From Fodinibius sp034521915 (GTDB lineage: Bacteria; Bacteroidota; Rhodothermia; Balneolales; Balneolaceae): a DNA stretch of 64,000 nucleotides. The notes below the pieces were generated by a model. The model was not told where the DNA came from, searched no databases, and saw only the letters and a program-made list of their open reading frames with translations. Below are positions 17,691-25,900 of the stretch, in pieces; position 1 is the stretch's first letter, and every line of letters begins with the position of its first letter. Both the position numbers and the translations under genes were made by a program. The stretch is from the NCBI RefSeq assembly GCF_034521915.1, contig NZ_JAXHLU010000001.1, positions 248,001 through 312,000 on the forward strand, in the 5' to 3' direction.

Positions 17691-18407
17691 TTATGCCTGC
17701 GCCACAGTTAAAATGATAACAGGTCCAGCCCCTGCCTTTTTTAATGTATCTGCCAATTCAAAGGTAGTGGCGCCGGTTGTAAATACATCATCAATTATCA
17801 CGCACAATCGATTATTTATCAATGGCTTATTGTTAACCCTGAACGCTTCTTGCATATTGTCAAGACGTTTTTCGAGGCTAAAGCCCGTTTGGGAACGGGT
17901 ATTTTTAATCCGAACGATATCATCTATTTCACAAATAGGAACTTCTTCCCAAATCTCCTGAAATCCCTGCGCCAACTTAAACGCCTGGTTAAATCCACGG
18001 TATCGATATTTTAAATAGTGCAGTGGTACCGGAACGATCACTGATTCATGATCATCAAATAAATCCACAATGCCGGGATGCCTTTGCACGCGCCGACCCA
18101 ACGCTCTGCCCAGATCGCATCCCACAGTTGTAAGTCGCTCGTACTTTAGCTGATGCAGTAAATTTTGCAGGTCACCGCCCTTATCAAATTGCCAAAGTGC
18201 ATGTTGAATCACAATTCCATCCGGCAAAAGTGAATCAGAAGAGACTTTCTTATTTTCGGGGTTACCGTCCTCAAAACGATTGGTCAGACAAAATGAGCAA
18301 ATCTGTCGCTGTTCCTCGGTATGCTCGCGACCACAGCAAACACAAACATTGGGAAATACTACCCTTTTAAAACCGTTAGCAATTTTTAGAAATATACTCA
18401 TCGGCAA
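17691..18407 (-). CDS. comF: ComF family phosphoribosyltransferase-like protein
   Basis: This 238-residue ComF-like protein is linked to DNA uptake and ssDNA handling in competent bacteria. The N-terminal four-cysteine zinc site is CVCCGREHTEEQRQICSFC. The C-terminal phosphoribosyltransferase fold has the YRGFNQAFKLAQGF segment and the PRPP-binding loop VIIDDVFTTGATTFELA. The start may be ATG at 18407 or ATG two codons later at 18401. A 52-base gap separates it from the downstream membrane protein gene. Confidence 0.9.
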   Translation of the reverse strand: MPMSIFLKIANGFKRVVFPNVCVCCGREHTEEQRQICSFCLTNRFEDGNPENKKVSSDSLLPDGIVIQHALWQFDKGGDLQNLLHQLKYERLTTVGCDLGRALGRRVQRHPGIVDLFDDHESVIVPVPLHYLKYRYRGFNQAFKLAQGFQEIWEEVPICEIDDIVRIKNTRSQTGFSLEKRLDNMQEAFRVNNKPLINNRLCVIIDDVFTTGATTFELADTLKKAGAGPVIILTVAQA

Positions 18408-18550
18408 CTATTTTTATAGGTAAGACCTATTGTCAGCACAAATCCTTACAGAGAAACTTCTTTTCAGCAAAAAATTTTTGGCAACCACTATATTTATTTA
18501 GATTATACGCCGAATAAACGGTTTGCCACTACTAATTCAGAATATTATTT

Positions 18551-19702
18551 ATGGCATCACTCGGAAGAGATCTTGCCCACATTCGCAAAGAGCAAGAATT
18601 GAGTCTCGAGGAGATTTATGAGGCTACCAAGATTCCAACAAGGATTCTCGAATCTATCGAGGACGACTCAATTTTTACCGACTTTGAAAATAATGCTACT
18701 TACATTCGCAGCTATGTACGAAGCTATGCCAAAGCATTATCTATAGATGAGAAACAGATTATCTATGCCCTGGACAAAGTTCAAAAGAATGACTATTCGG
18801 GATCGCTTCAAAGTCTGTTTGATGAGCAGCCCAAACGCTCTTTTGAATTCGATGAGGAAGATGATGACGCTGATGAGGAATCGGCAGATTCGGACGAACT
18901 CCAGGATAAAGATATGGTTCACGATCATTCACCTGAGTTCCAATCCGACCAAACCGACTCATCTGAGAATTCTCCGGAAACACCAAGATCCTCCCCCCTG
19001 CCAAAAGCCGACCATCCCGATGTCAAATCGGTGGACTGGGCTGACATGGGCCGAAAATTTAAGCCTCTAAAATCAGTACGATCCAGAACTTGGGCTGGAA
19101 TTTTTGTCACTCTTTTAATAATCATTGGGACTGTTTCTTTCTTCTACTTTTATGAAACCGACCCGGTTTCCAATGAAGTGGCTAATAATCCAACAACCAA
19201 TCAGCAAACAGAGTCTTCTGAAGAAAAGGTCAGTACGGATTCCCTCGAACTGGATATCGTCCCAGCAACCGAAACAAATGATACTACCGAACAGCAACCA
19301 ACTGCTACAGCTGATGATATACCGAATGAGGCCCTCTCTACTTTGCCTGATACCCTGAGCATAGTACTTTATGCTGCCTATGGACGATTAGAGCCAGTAC
19401 GCGTGTATACCGATATTATGAATGACATTAATCCCTATTGGATTGAACAGGGGGAAGCAATTCGATTTAATTTTGTAAATGAACTCAATATCCGCGGACA
19501 ATTTAGCCGCATGGTATTATTGCTCAATGGTCATCCTGTTCAAAATCTCCGCGAAGAATTTTACAATCCCGATTCAAGGCTGCTGGAAATCAATCGCAGC
19601 TATTTTGAAAATGACCCTCAATGGCTTCAACCTGCTCCGGATTCACTGCAAATTGATGCCCCTCCCCCATCTACCATCAGAGATCGTCCAACTTTTAATT
19701 AA
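18551..19702 (+). CDS. rodZ: RodZ-like helix-turn-helix membrane protein
   Basis: The 383-residue protein has an N-terminal HTH_25/Xre-like domain (GRDLAHIRKEQELSLEEIYEAT, in part LAHIRKEQELSLEEIYEAT; residues 5-80). An acidic Ser/Asp/Glu-rich linker (about 90-165) follows, then one transmembrane helix (TWAGIFVTLLIIIGTVSFFY, about 178-198). A periplasmic region ends in a beta-rich domain of the RodZ C-terminal type. RodZ couples MreB to the elongasome; in this lineage the same architecture is widespread, but a cell-shape role is inferred only. It begins at ATG 18551, divergent from comF, and is followed by ligA after 23 bases. Confidence 0.72.
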   Translation: MASLGRDLAHIRKEQELSLEEIYEATKIPTRILESIEDDSIFTDFENNATYIRSYVRSYAKALSIDEKQIIYALDKVQKNDYSGSLQSLFDEQPKRSFEFDEEDDDADEESADSDELQDKDMVHDHSPEFQSDQTDSSENSPETPRSSPLPKADHPDVKSVDWADMGRKFKPLKSVRSRTWAGIFVTLLIIIGTVSFFYFYETDPVSNEVANNPTTNQQTESSEEKVSTDSLELDIVPATETNDTTEQQPTATADDIPNEALSTLPDTLSIVLYAAYGRLEPVRVYTDIMNDINPYWIEQGEAIRFNFVNELNIRGQFSRMVLLLNGHPVQNLREEFYNPDSRLLEINRSYFENDPQWLQPAPDSLQIDAPPPSTIRDRPTFN

Positions 19703-19725
19703 ATCGATACAAGCTTTCTCTTAAA

Positions 19726-21729
19726 ATGAACAGAAAAGAGGCAAAAAAACGCGTTGAAGAACTACGCGAATTGCTGGACAAAGCCAATAAAGCCTATTAT
19801 CAAGACGCGCAACCTTTTATTTCGGACAAGGAATTTGATGATTATCTGGCAGAGCTAGAAAAACTTGAAGAAGAGTATGACCTCGTTGAACCACAATCCC
19901 CGACACAACGCGTAGGTGGTGAACCCAGCAGCGATTTTAATACTGTTGAGCATCCCGTACCGCTGTTAAGCCTCGACAATACCTATAATGAAGATGAGCT
20001 TAACGATTTTGACCGCCGGGTTCGTGATATATTAGAGCACGATAATTTCACCTACATGGTTGAATTGAAGTTCGATGGAGCAGCTATTCGACTACGCTAC
20101 GAAAATGGCAATCTGGTGCTTGGAGCAACACGTGGAGACGGAGAAAGAGGAGACGAAATTACCAGGAATATCAAAACCATTAAAGATATCCCGCTTCATC
20201 TCGATAATGATTTCCCTGAAGTTGTGGAGGTCCGCGGCGAAGCGTATATGGAGCGGGAAGCCTTTGTACGAATGAATGAACATCGCGAAGAACAGGGGCT
20301 CAATCCCTTTGCCAACCCGCGTAACTCTACGGCAGGCTCGTTAAAGATGCAGGATCCACGCGAAGTGGCCCGGCGACCCATCCGTTTTTTCAGCTTTGAT
20401 TTACTTACGGATGATACTGATGCCGAAATCACACAGTATCAAAAAATGAAGCTGTTGGATAAATTCGGGTTACCGGTGTGCGAGCATTTTAAGCAGTGCG
20501 CTGATATTTACGAGGTACATGCACAAATTGATGAATGGAAAAACCTACGTCACGACTTGCCTTTTGAAACAGATGGCGTAGTTATAAAGGTAAATGAAGA
20601 GAAATACCGCGACACCTTGGGAACGACTTCTAAAGCTCCCCGCTGGGCTATTGCTTATAAATTTGAAGCCCAACAGGCCACAACTACGCTGCAGGATATT
20701 ACACTTCAAGTTGGACGGCTTGGTAAAATAACTCCTGTAGCAGAGCTTAAAGCCGTTGAACTGGCCGGTACTACCGTAAAACGAGCTTCGCTGCATAACG
20801 AAGATGAAATTCATCGAAAAGATATTCGGATTGGAGATCGCGTGGTAGTAGAAAAAGCCGGTGAAATTATTCCCCAGGTAATAAGCGTAGTTAACCCCGA
20901 TCGCGAAGATCGTGGCCCACGTTTCGAAATGCCCCAACATTGCCCCGCTTGTAATGAAAAACTGATTAAATTTGGGGACGAGGTGGACTGGCGATGTATC
21001 AATCCCGAGTGCCCCCCGCAGAAACGTCAACGTATCGAACATTTTGCTTCGCGCGATGCCATGGATATTGACGGACTGGGCGAAGCTGTTGTGGATCAGC
21101 TAGTTTCAGAGCAGTTAATCAGCAATTACGCTGATCTGTATGATCTCACCCAAAAACAACTTCTGCCGTTAGAACGTATGGCCGAAAAAAGCGCCCAAAA
21201 TCTTATCGATGCTATTGAAGATAGCAAATCTCAGCCGCTGGACCGGGTGATCTACGCCATGGGGATACGCTTTGTGGGTAAAACTGTAGCACGCGACCTG
21301 GCTAATGGCTTCCAAACAATGGAGGCTCTCATGGACGCAAGTCAAGAAACAATGGAGGAAATTGAGTCTATCGGCCCTAAAATTGCGCAGTCGGTCAACA
21401 AATTTTTCAACCAGGACCACAACCGTAAAATTGTCTCGAAGTTGCGAAACCACGGACTCAATTTTGAGATGGAACAAGAGGAGCAAGCTTCACAAAAACT
21501 GGAGGGCAAAACATTTGTACTAACAGGGAGCCTACCCTCGTTAACACGAAAAGAGGCAACACAACTAATCGAAAAACACGGCGGCAAGGCAACATCGTCC
21601 GTAAGCGGTAACACCGACTATCTGCTGGCAGGCGATTCTCCGGGCAGTAAATACGATAAAGCCGAAGAATTAAATATCCCTATACTTGATCAAAATACAT
21701 TTCTGGACCTTATCGATGAAAAACTGTAA
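19726..21729 (+). CDS. ligA: NAD-dependent DNA ligase
   Basis: LigA seals nicks in duplex DNA using NAD. The 667-residue protein is complete: domain Ia, adenylation domain with active-site Lys115 in MVELKFDGAAIRL, OB fold (KAPRWAIAYKFEA region), and the four-cysteine zinc finger CPACNEKLIKFGDEVDWRC followed by NPEC. Helix-hairpin-helix repeats (MAEKSAQNLIDAIEDSK, ESIGPKIAQSV) and a C-terminal BRCT domain starting at KLEGKTFVLTGSLPSLTR complete it. Length and domain order are standard. It stands alone between the RodZ-like gene and pgpH, both on the same strand. Confidence 0.97.
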   Translation: MNRKEAKKRVEELRELLDKANKAYYQDAQPFISDKEFDDYLAELEKLEEEYDLVEPQSPTQRVGGEPSSDFNTVEHPVPLLSLDNTYNEDELNDFDRRVRDILEHDNFTYMVELKFDGAAIRLRYENGNLVLGATRGDGERGDEITRNIKTIKDIPLHLDNDFPEVVEVRGEAYMEREAFVRMNEHREEQGLNPFANPRNSTAGSLKMQDPREVARRPIRFFSFDLLTDDTDAEITQYQKMKLLDKFGLPVCEHFKQCADIYEVHAQIDEWKNLRHDLPFETDGVVIKVNEEKYRDTLGTTSKAPRWAIAYKFEAQQATTTLQDITLQVGRLGKITPVAELKAVELAGTTVKRASLHNEDEIHRKDIRIGDRVVVEKAGEIIPQVISVVNPDREDRGPRFEMPQHCPACNEKLIKFGDEVDWRCINPECPPQKRQRIEHFASRDAMDIDGLGEAVVDQLVSEQLISNYADLYDLTQKQLLPLERMAEKSAQNLIDAIEDSKSQPLDRVIYAMGIRFVGKTVARDLANGFQTMEALMDASQETMEEIESIGPKIAQSVNKFFNQDHNRKIVSKLRNHGLNFEMEQEEQASQKLEGKTFVLTGSLPSLTRKEATQLIEKHGGKATSSVSGNTDYLLAGDSPGSKYDKAEELNIPILDQNTFLDLIDEKL

Positions 21730-21851
21730 CCTACTACCGGTTTGGTAATATGGTTATGGGTTGGTATAATTTTGTAATCAACGTATCTTATCCAAACACT
21801 TTAATATTTTTGTCAGGTTAGGTTTCACAGAAACGGACTGAATTTACATTT

Positions 21852-24302
21852 ATGGGTATTCTTGAAAAATTGGGATTAGCACCCAAAAAGAAGCAGGGCG
21901 CTCCTGTAATCGGGGAAAAGAAGAAAAAACAAGAAGAAGCCTCTTCATTTAAGTACAATCCTTATCTAAGAGCATTTATCCTTGTTCTATTTCTGGGAAT
22001 TATTGTCCTTGCCATACCAGAAAGCTCCTATAAAGAACCCATTAACTACAATATTGGTGAGCCCTGGCGGGCCGACGACTTAACAGCTCCTTTTACTTTT
22101 GCCATCCAAAAAAGTGACCAAGAGCTCGAAAAAGAACGTCAAACAATACGAGAAACAACTCCCCCTATTTTTCATAAACAGCCAGATGTTCAAATTGAGG
22201 TGCAAAGCAAGTTAGATTCTCTCTTTCAGAGTTTCGGGCCACTAAAAAAGGGCTATGAAACCTGGCAGCAGTCAAAGCAAGATGAGGAATCAGATGCTCA
22301 GCGAGACAGCCTGCGATTCGAAGAGCTAAAAAACAGAGCACCCATAAATTTATCTGATTCGGTCTGGCAAACAATTCTGGAAAACTATGAGTCTGTCACT
22401 CCTCAAAACAACAGTTCTAACGCCGGTACAAACAATCAGTTTTCTGAGGTAAATCTTAAAGATCAGCTTGAAACACTTGCTGATGAAGTCCTTGAAAACG
22501 GGGTTTTAAATGTTCCAAAATCAGAATTATCTAACGATGAAATTACGATTCGTGACTTACAGGATCGCACCGAACAAACCCTCAATTTAGTAAACGTCCG
22601 TGATCTGCCTGAAGCAAAAGAATATGCACAATATCGTCTTTCACGCAATTTTTATGACGAATTAGCTAAAGCGGGCAGCGAAATTTTTGCCCAAATTATC
22701 CAGCCGAACTACATTTTCAATAAAGAAGAAACCCAGGCACGAATCCAGGATGCTCTTGACCAAATATCCACTTCAAAAGGAGCCGTTGCCCAGGGACAGG
22801 TTATCATTCGGCGGGGTGATATTGTTACTCCTGAGAAATATAATATGCTGCAAAGTTTGGCTGATGCTCGTGCACAGAAGGCAAGTACCCTAGAACGCTG
22901 GTTACGTTATGGCGGGAATATCATAGCAGTCGTTTCTATTCTTACCATTTTCTTTTTCTATCTCTATCTGTATCGCAGGTATATCTTTATCAACAATTCG
23001 ATGTTAACACTGGTACTCATTGCCTTTTCTTTGGTTATTGTCAGCAGTGGCATCGTTTATCATTTCGAAGATATATCTCCCTTTATTGTACCTATTGCCA
23101 TTGCTCCCATAATACTAACCATTATTTTCGATTCCCGGGTGGGGCTGTTATCAACTATTACCTTAGCCCTTTTAACCGGCCTTATTAATGGCAACAATTT
23201 TGAATTCGTTACTGCTACCACGGTTGCTTGCAGCCTCGGGTTATTCTCAGTGCGTGATATTAAAAAGCGGTCACAATTTTTCTTTACCACTCCGGGCATC
23301 GTATTTGGGTCGTACCTTGTGGTAGTACTGGGCTTTAGCATGACCACTTTTGACAGCTGGAGTGTTCTCGGCAGCGAGCTCCTGTTTATTGCCATCAACG
23401 CAATATTTATTCTATTTACCTACCCGTTGATTTTGCTCTTTGAAAAGTCGTTTAACGTCACAACCGACTTTTCACTCTTAGAATTAAGCGATACAAACCT
23501 ACCGCTGCTAAAAACATTAATGACAAAAGCACCAGGTACTTTCCATCATAGCCTGCAAGTATCAAACCTTGCTGAAGCTGCGGCAGGCGCTATCCGCGCA
23601 AACGGCCTGCTTTGCCGAGTTGGAGGGCTCTATCACGATATTGGTAAAATGGATAATCCGGAATACTTTATCGAGAACCAAACCGAAGGTAATGTGCATG
23701 ATAAACTGAAACCACGCATGAGTGCACTTGTCATTAAAGCTCATGTCTCTAATGGGGTTAAAATAGCCGAAGAACACGGTCTGCCCGACATAATCATCGA
23801 CTTTATAAAAACCCATCACGGTGATTCACTTATCAAATTTTTCTGGGAAAAAGCCAAAGAGCAGGCTGATACCAGTAAGAAAGAAATTAAAGAAAAAGAT
23901 TTCCGCTACGACGGTCCCCTGCCCCAAACAAAGGAAACTGGAATCCTATTACTTGCCGATGGTGTTGAAGCAGCTTCGCGAGCGATGAAAGACCCCAACT
24001 ACCAGAAGCTTGAAAACCTTATTGACAAAATGATTGATGACCGCGTCAATGAGGGGCAACTCAGTAAAACGCCGCTTACTTTTCAAGATATCCGAGCAAT
24101 TAAGGAAACATTCCTCAATATTTTGGTAGGTATATACCACAGCCGAGTTGAGTATCCGGATGATGAAAAAGAGCAAGAAAAGAAAGCATCAGAAAAAACA
24201 GAAAACATCGATCTGGAAGAAACACCGGCTACCGATGAAATGCCTGACCATCCCGACTCCCCCAAAAAGCCGCCACGGGTAGACGAATATTACAATTCGT
24301 AA
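21852..24302 (+). CDS. pgpH: 7TM-HD family cyclic di-AMP phosphodiesterase
   Basis: The 816-residue protein matches PgpH, which degrades c-di-AMP. An N-terminal helix (YLRAFILVLFLGIIVLAIP) precedes an extracytoplasmic 7TMR-HDED region (about residues 60-340). Seven membrane helices follow (about 355-540), then a cytoplasmic HD domain with PGTFHHSLQVSNLAEAAA and GGLYHDIGKMDNPEYF carrying the metal-binding His and HD residues. A second conserved KTHHGDS and a Glu/Lys-rich acidic tail end the protein. It starts at ATG 21852. Its stop lies 5 bases before xerD. Confidence 0.93.
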   Translation: MGILEKLGLAPKKKQGAPVIGEKKKKQEEASSFKYNPYLRAFILVLFLGIIVLAIPESSYKEPINYNIGEPWRADDLTAPFTFAIQKSDQELEKERQTIRETTPPIFHKQPDVQIEVQSKLDSLFQSFGPLKKGYETWQQSKQDEESDAQRDSLRFEELKNRAPINLSDSVWQTILENYESVTPQNNSSNAGTNNQFSEVNLKDQLETLADEVLENGVLNVPKSELSNDEITIRDLQDRTEQTLNLVNVRDLPEAKEYAQYRLSRNFYDELAKAGSEIFAQIIQPNYIFNKEETQARIQDALDQISTSKGAVAQGQVIIRRGDIVTPEKYNMLQSLADARAQKASTLERWLRYGGNIIAVVSILTIFFFYLYLYRRYIFINNSMLTLVLIAFSLVIVSSGIVYHFEDISPFIVPIAIAPIILTIIFDSRVGLLSTITLALLTGLINGNNFEFVTATTVACSLGLFSVRDIKKRSQFFFTTPGIVFGSYLVVVLGFSMTTFDSWSVLGSELLFIAINAIFILFTYPLILLFEKSFNVTTDFSLLELSDTNLPLLKTLMTKAPGTFHHSLQVSNLAEAAAGAIRANGLLCRVGGLYHDIGKMDNPEYFIENQTEGNVHDKLKPRMSALVIKAHVSNGVKIAEEHGLPDIIIDFIKTHHGDSLIKFFWEKAKEQADTSKKEIKEKDFRYDGPLPQTKETGILLLADGVEAASRAMKDPNYQKLENLIDKMIDDRVNEGQLSKTPLTFQDIRAIKETFLNILVGIYHSRVEYPDDEKEQEKKASEKTENIDLEETPATDEMPDHPDSPKKPPRVDEYYNS

Positions 24303-24307
24303 TCAGC

Positions 24308-25216
24308 ATGCATTTCCAACAAGAATTACAGCGATATCTACAGTTTGTTAAGTTGGAAAAGAGCCTCTCCAAAAACTCCGTTGTATCTTACAAAAATGAC
24401 CTGAAACGATATTTGCGATTTGTAGCCAACGACTTGCAGATATCTGACTTGGGAGGTATTGAGTTGCGCCATATCGAAAACTACCTCGAAGAACTGACAG
24501 CCATGGATCTATCGGTAAGCTCTATAGCCCGTAATATATCCAGTATCCGCGGCTTCCATGAATTTGCCGTTGTTGAGGGTATGGCCGAAGCAAATCCTGC
24601 CGAACTTATAGATCTGCCTAAGAAAGCGAAGAATCTGCCCGACGTTTTAAATCCTGATGAAGTAGAAGCCATTATCGACATTCCGAACCGCGAAACAGAT
24701 GCCGGCATACGTAATGCTGCCATACTGGAAACGCTTTATGCTACGGGCATGCGGGTCAGTGAGCTTACCGGTCTTGAACTCGACAATCTCATTTTTGAGA
24801 TAGGATTTATCCGTGTGGTTGGGAAAGGAAATAAGGAGCGCCTGGTTCCTGTCGGAGAAATGGCCCAATCGGCACTAGAGCATTATATCGAGGTCGTACG
24901 TCCGAAATTTCAGAGTGATAAAAATCCCCAAAAAGCCGAAAACAAGGTTTTTCTGAGTCAGCGCGGTAACCCTCTGTCACGGATGAGTATTTGGAATATC
25001 GTCAATGATGCTGCCGAGCGAGCAGGGATCGAAAAAAATGTATATCCACATATCTTTCGTCACTCTTTTGCTACTCACCTATTAGAAGGCGGAGCCGATC
25101 TTCGAGCTGTACAAGAGATGCTGGGACACGCTTCCATTAATACCACCGAAATTTATACCCACGTTGATCGCTCCCTATTGCACCAGGTTCATAAAGAGTT
25201 TCATCCAAGGGCGTAA
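24308..25216 (+). CDS. xerD: Tyrosine recombinase XerD-type
   Basis: A site-specific recombinase that resolves chromosome dimers at dif with a XerC partner. The 302-residue protein has an N-terminal SAM-like core-binding domain (1-100) and a catalytic domain with all six residues: Arg149 (TGMRVSEL), Lys173 (GKGNKERLVP), His248 and Arg251 (HIFRHSFATHLLEGG), His274 (MLGHASINTTEIYTH) and Tyr283. The length and the lack of neighbouring mobile genes fit the housekeeping enzyme rather than an integron or phage integrase. It starts 5 bases after pgpH. A short palindrome follows it at 25251-25268. Confidence 0.9.
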   Translation: MHFQQELQRYLQFVKLEKSLSKNSVVSYKNDLKRYLRFVANDLQISDLGGIELRHIENYLEELTAMDLSVSSIARNISSIRGFHEFAVVEGMAEANPAELIDLPKKAKNLPDVLNPDEVEAIIDIPNRETDAGIRNAAILETLYATGMRVSELTGLELDNLIFEIGFIRVVGKGNKERLVPVGEMAQSALEHYIEVVRPKFQSDKNPQKAENKVFLSQRGNPLSRMSIWNIVNDAAERAGIEKNVYPHIFRHSFATHLLEGGADLRAVQEMLGHASINTTEIYTHVDRSLLHQVHKEFHPRA

Positions 25217-25250
25217 TTAAACCTCTCTATCCTAAATAATGTGAATTAAT

Positions 25251-25268
25251 CCATGATGCAAATCATGG
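25251..25268. promoter_or_regulatory. Perfect inverted repeat between xerD and the first ECF sigma gene
   Basis: CCATGAT-GCAA-ATCATGG is a 7-bp perfect stem with a 4-base loop. A T-run (gcttttttta) comes 9 bases later, so it may terminate xerD transcription imperfectly, or act as an operator for the sigma/kinase pair that starts 48 bases downstream. The sequence does not decide between them. Confidence 0.4.
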
Positions 25269-25315
25269 ACATAATTGCTTTTTTTATATCATAAAAAATA
25301 ATCTACAGAAGAAAT

Positions 25316-25876
25316 ATGCGTACCAAGTCTGAAATAACCCACCTTCTTAAAGAGGTGCGTCATGACAGTGGGCAAGCTATGGAAAAATTATTTCCACTCA
25401 TTTATGATGAGCTCAAAAAAATTGCCCATTCTAAACTCCAAAAAGAGCGTAATGATATCACCTTCACCGAGACCGCTCTTGTGCACGAAGTTTACATGAA
25501 GATGATTGATCAAACAAAAATTGAGGTGCAGGACAAAAATCATTTCATGGCTATTTCTGCACGTTGTATGAGACAAATTCTGATTGACCATGCCCGAAAA
25601 AAGAAAGCTGAAAAGCGAGGCGGCGATAAAAAAGACGTAACATATATTGATAAGCTTCTAAAACAAAGACACAAAACCGAAGAGCTGATCAATCTTGATA
25701 ACGAACTAAATAAATTGGCAAAACTTGACCAGCGGATGGCTGATATTGTGGTACTCCGTTTTTTTGGGCAGATGACCGTATCCGCCACAGCAAAAGCCCT
25801 GGACATATCAGAACGAACAGTCAAAAGGGACTGGGCAAAAGCACGAGGATGGCTTTATAAAGAATTAAAAGGGTAA
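25316..25876 (+). CDS. ECF sigma factor of the kinase-linked (TIGR02999/ECF43-like) group, locus 1
   Basis: This 186-residue sigma factor has region 2 (residues 15-95, including FMAISARCMRQILIDHARKKKAEKRGG) and region 4 (about 125-185) with the helix-turn-helix MTVSATAKALDISERTVKRDWAKARGWL. In region 2.2, where most ECF factors carry D-A-E-D before LVQEVF, this protein has T51-E-T53-A before LVHEVY. The acidic residues that bind beta-prime are thus partly replaced by threonines. That substitution is established for EcfP (ECF43), which is active only after phosphorylation by its cognate kinase PknT. The gene lies 24 bases ahead of a Ser/Thr kinase gene, as expected for such a pair. Phospho-activation here is inferred, not shown. 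Confidence 0.88.
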   Translation: MRTKSEITHLLKEVRHDSGQAMEKLFPLIYDELKKIAHSKLQKERNDITFTETALVHEVYMKMIDQTKIEVQDKNHFMAISARCMRQILIDHARKKKAEKRGGDKKDVTYIDKLLKQRHKTEELINLDNELNKLAKLDQRMADIVVLRFFGQMTVSATAKALDISERTVKRDWAKARGWLYKELKG

Positions 25877-25900
25877 TCTAAAAAAGGCTTCACTTTTTTT

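Noticed and set aside
24308..25216. Tyrosine recombinase as integrase of a mobile island carrying the sigma/kinase cluster
   Set aside because: Length and catalytic layout fit housekeeping XerD, it is 5 bases from pgpH, and no tRNA gene, attachment repeat or mobility gene is seen at the other end of the cluster.
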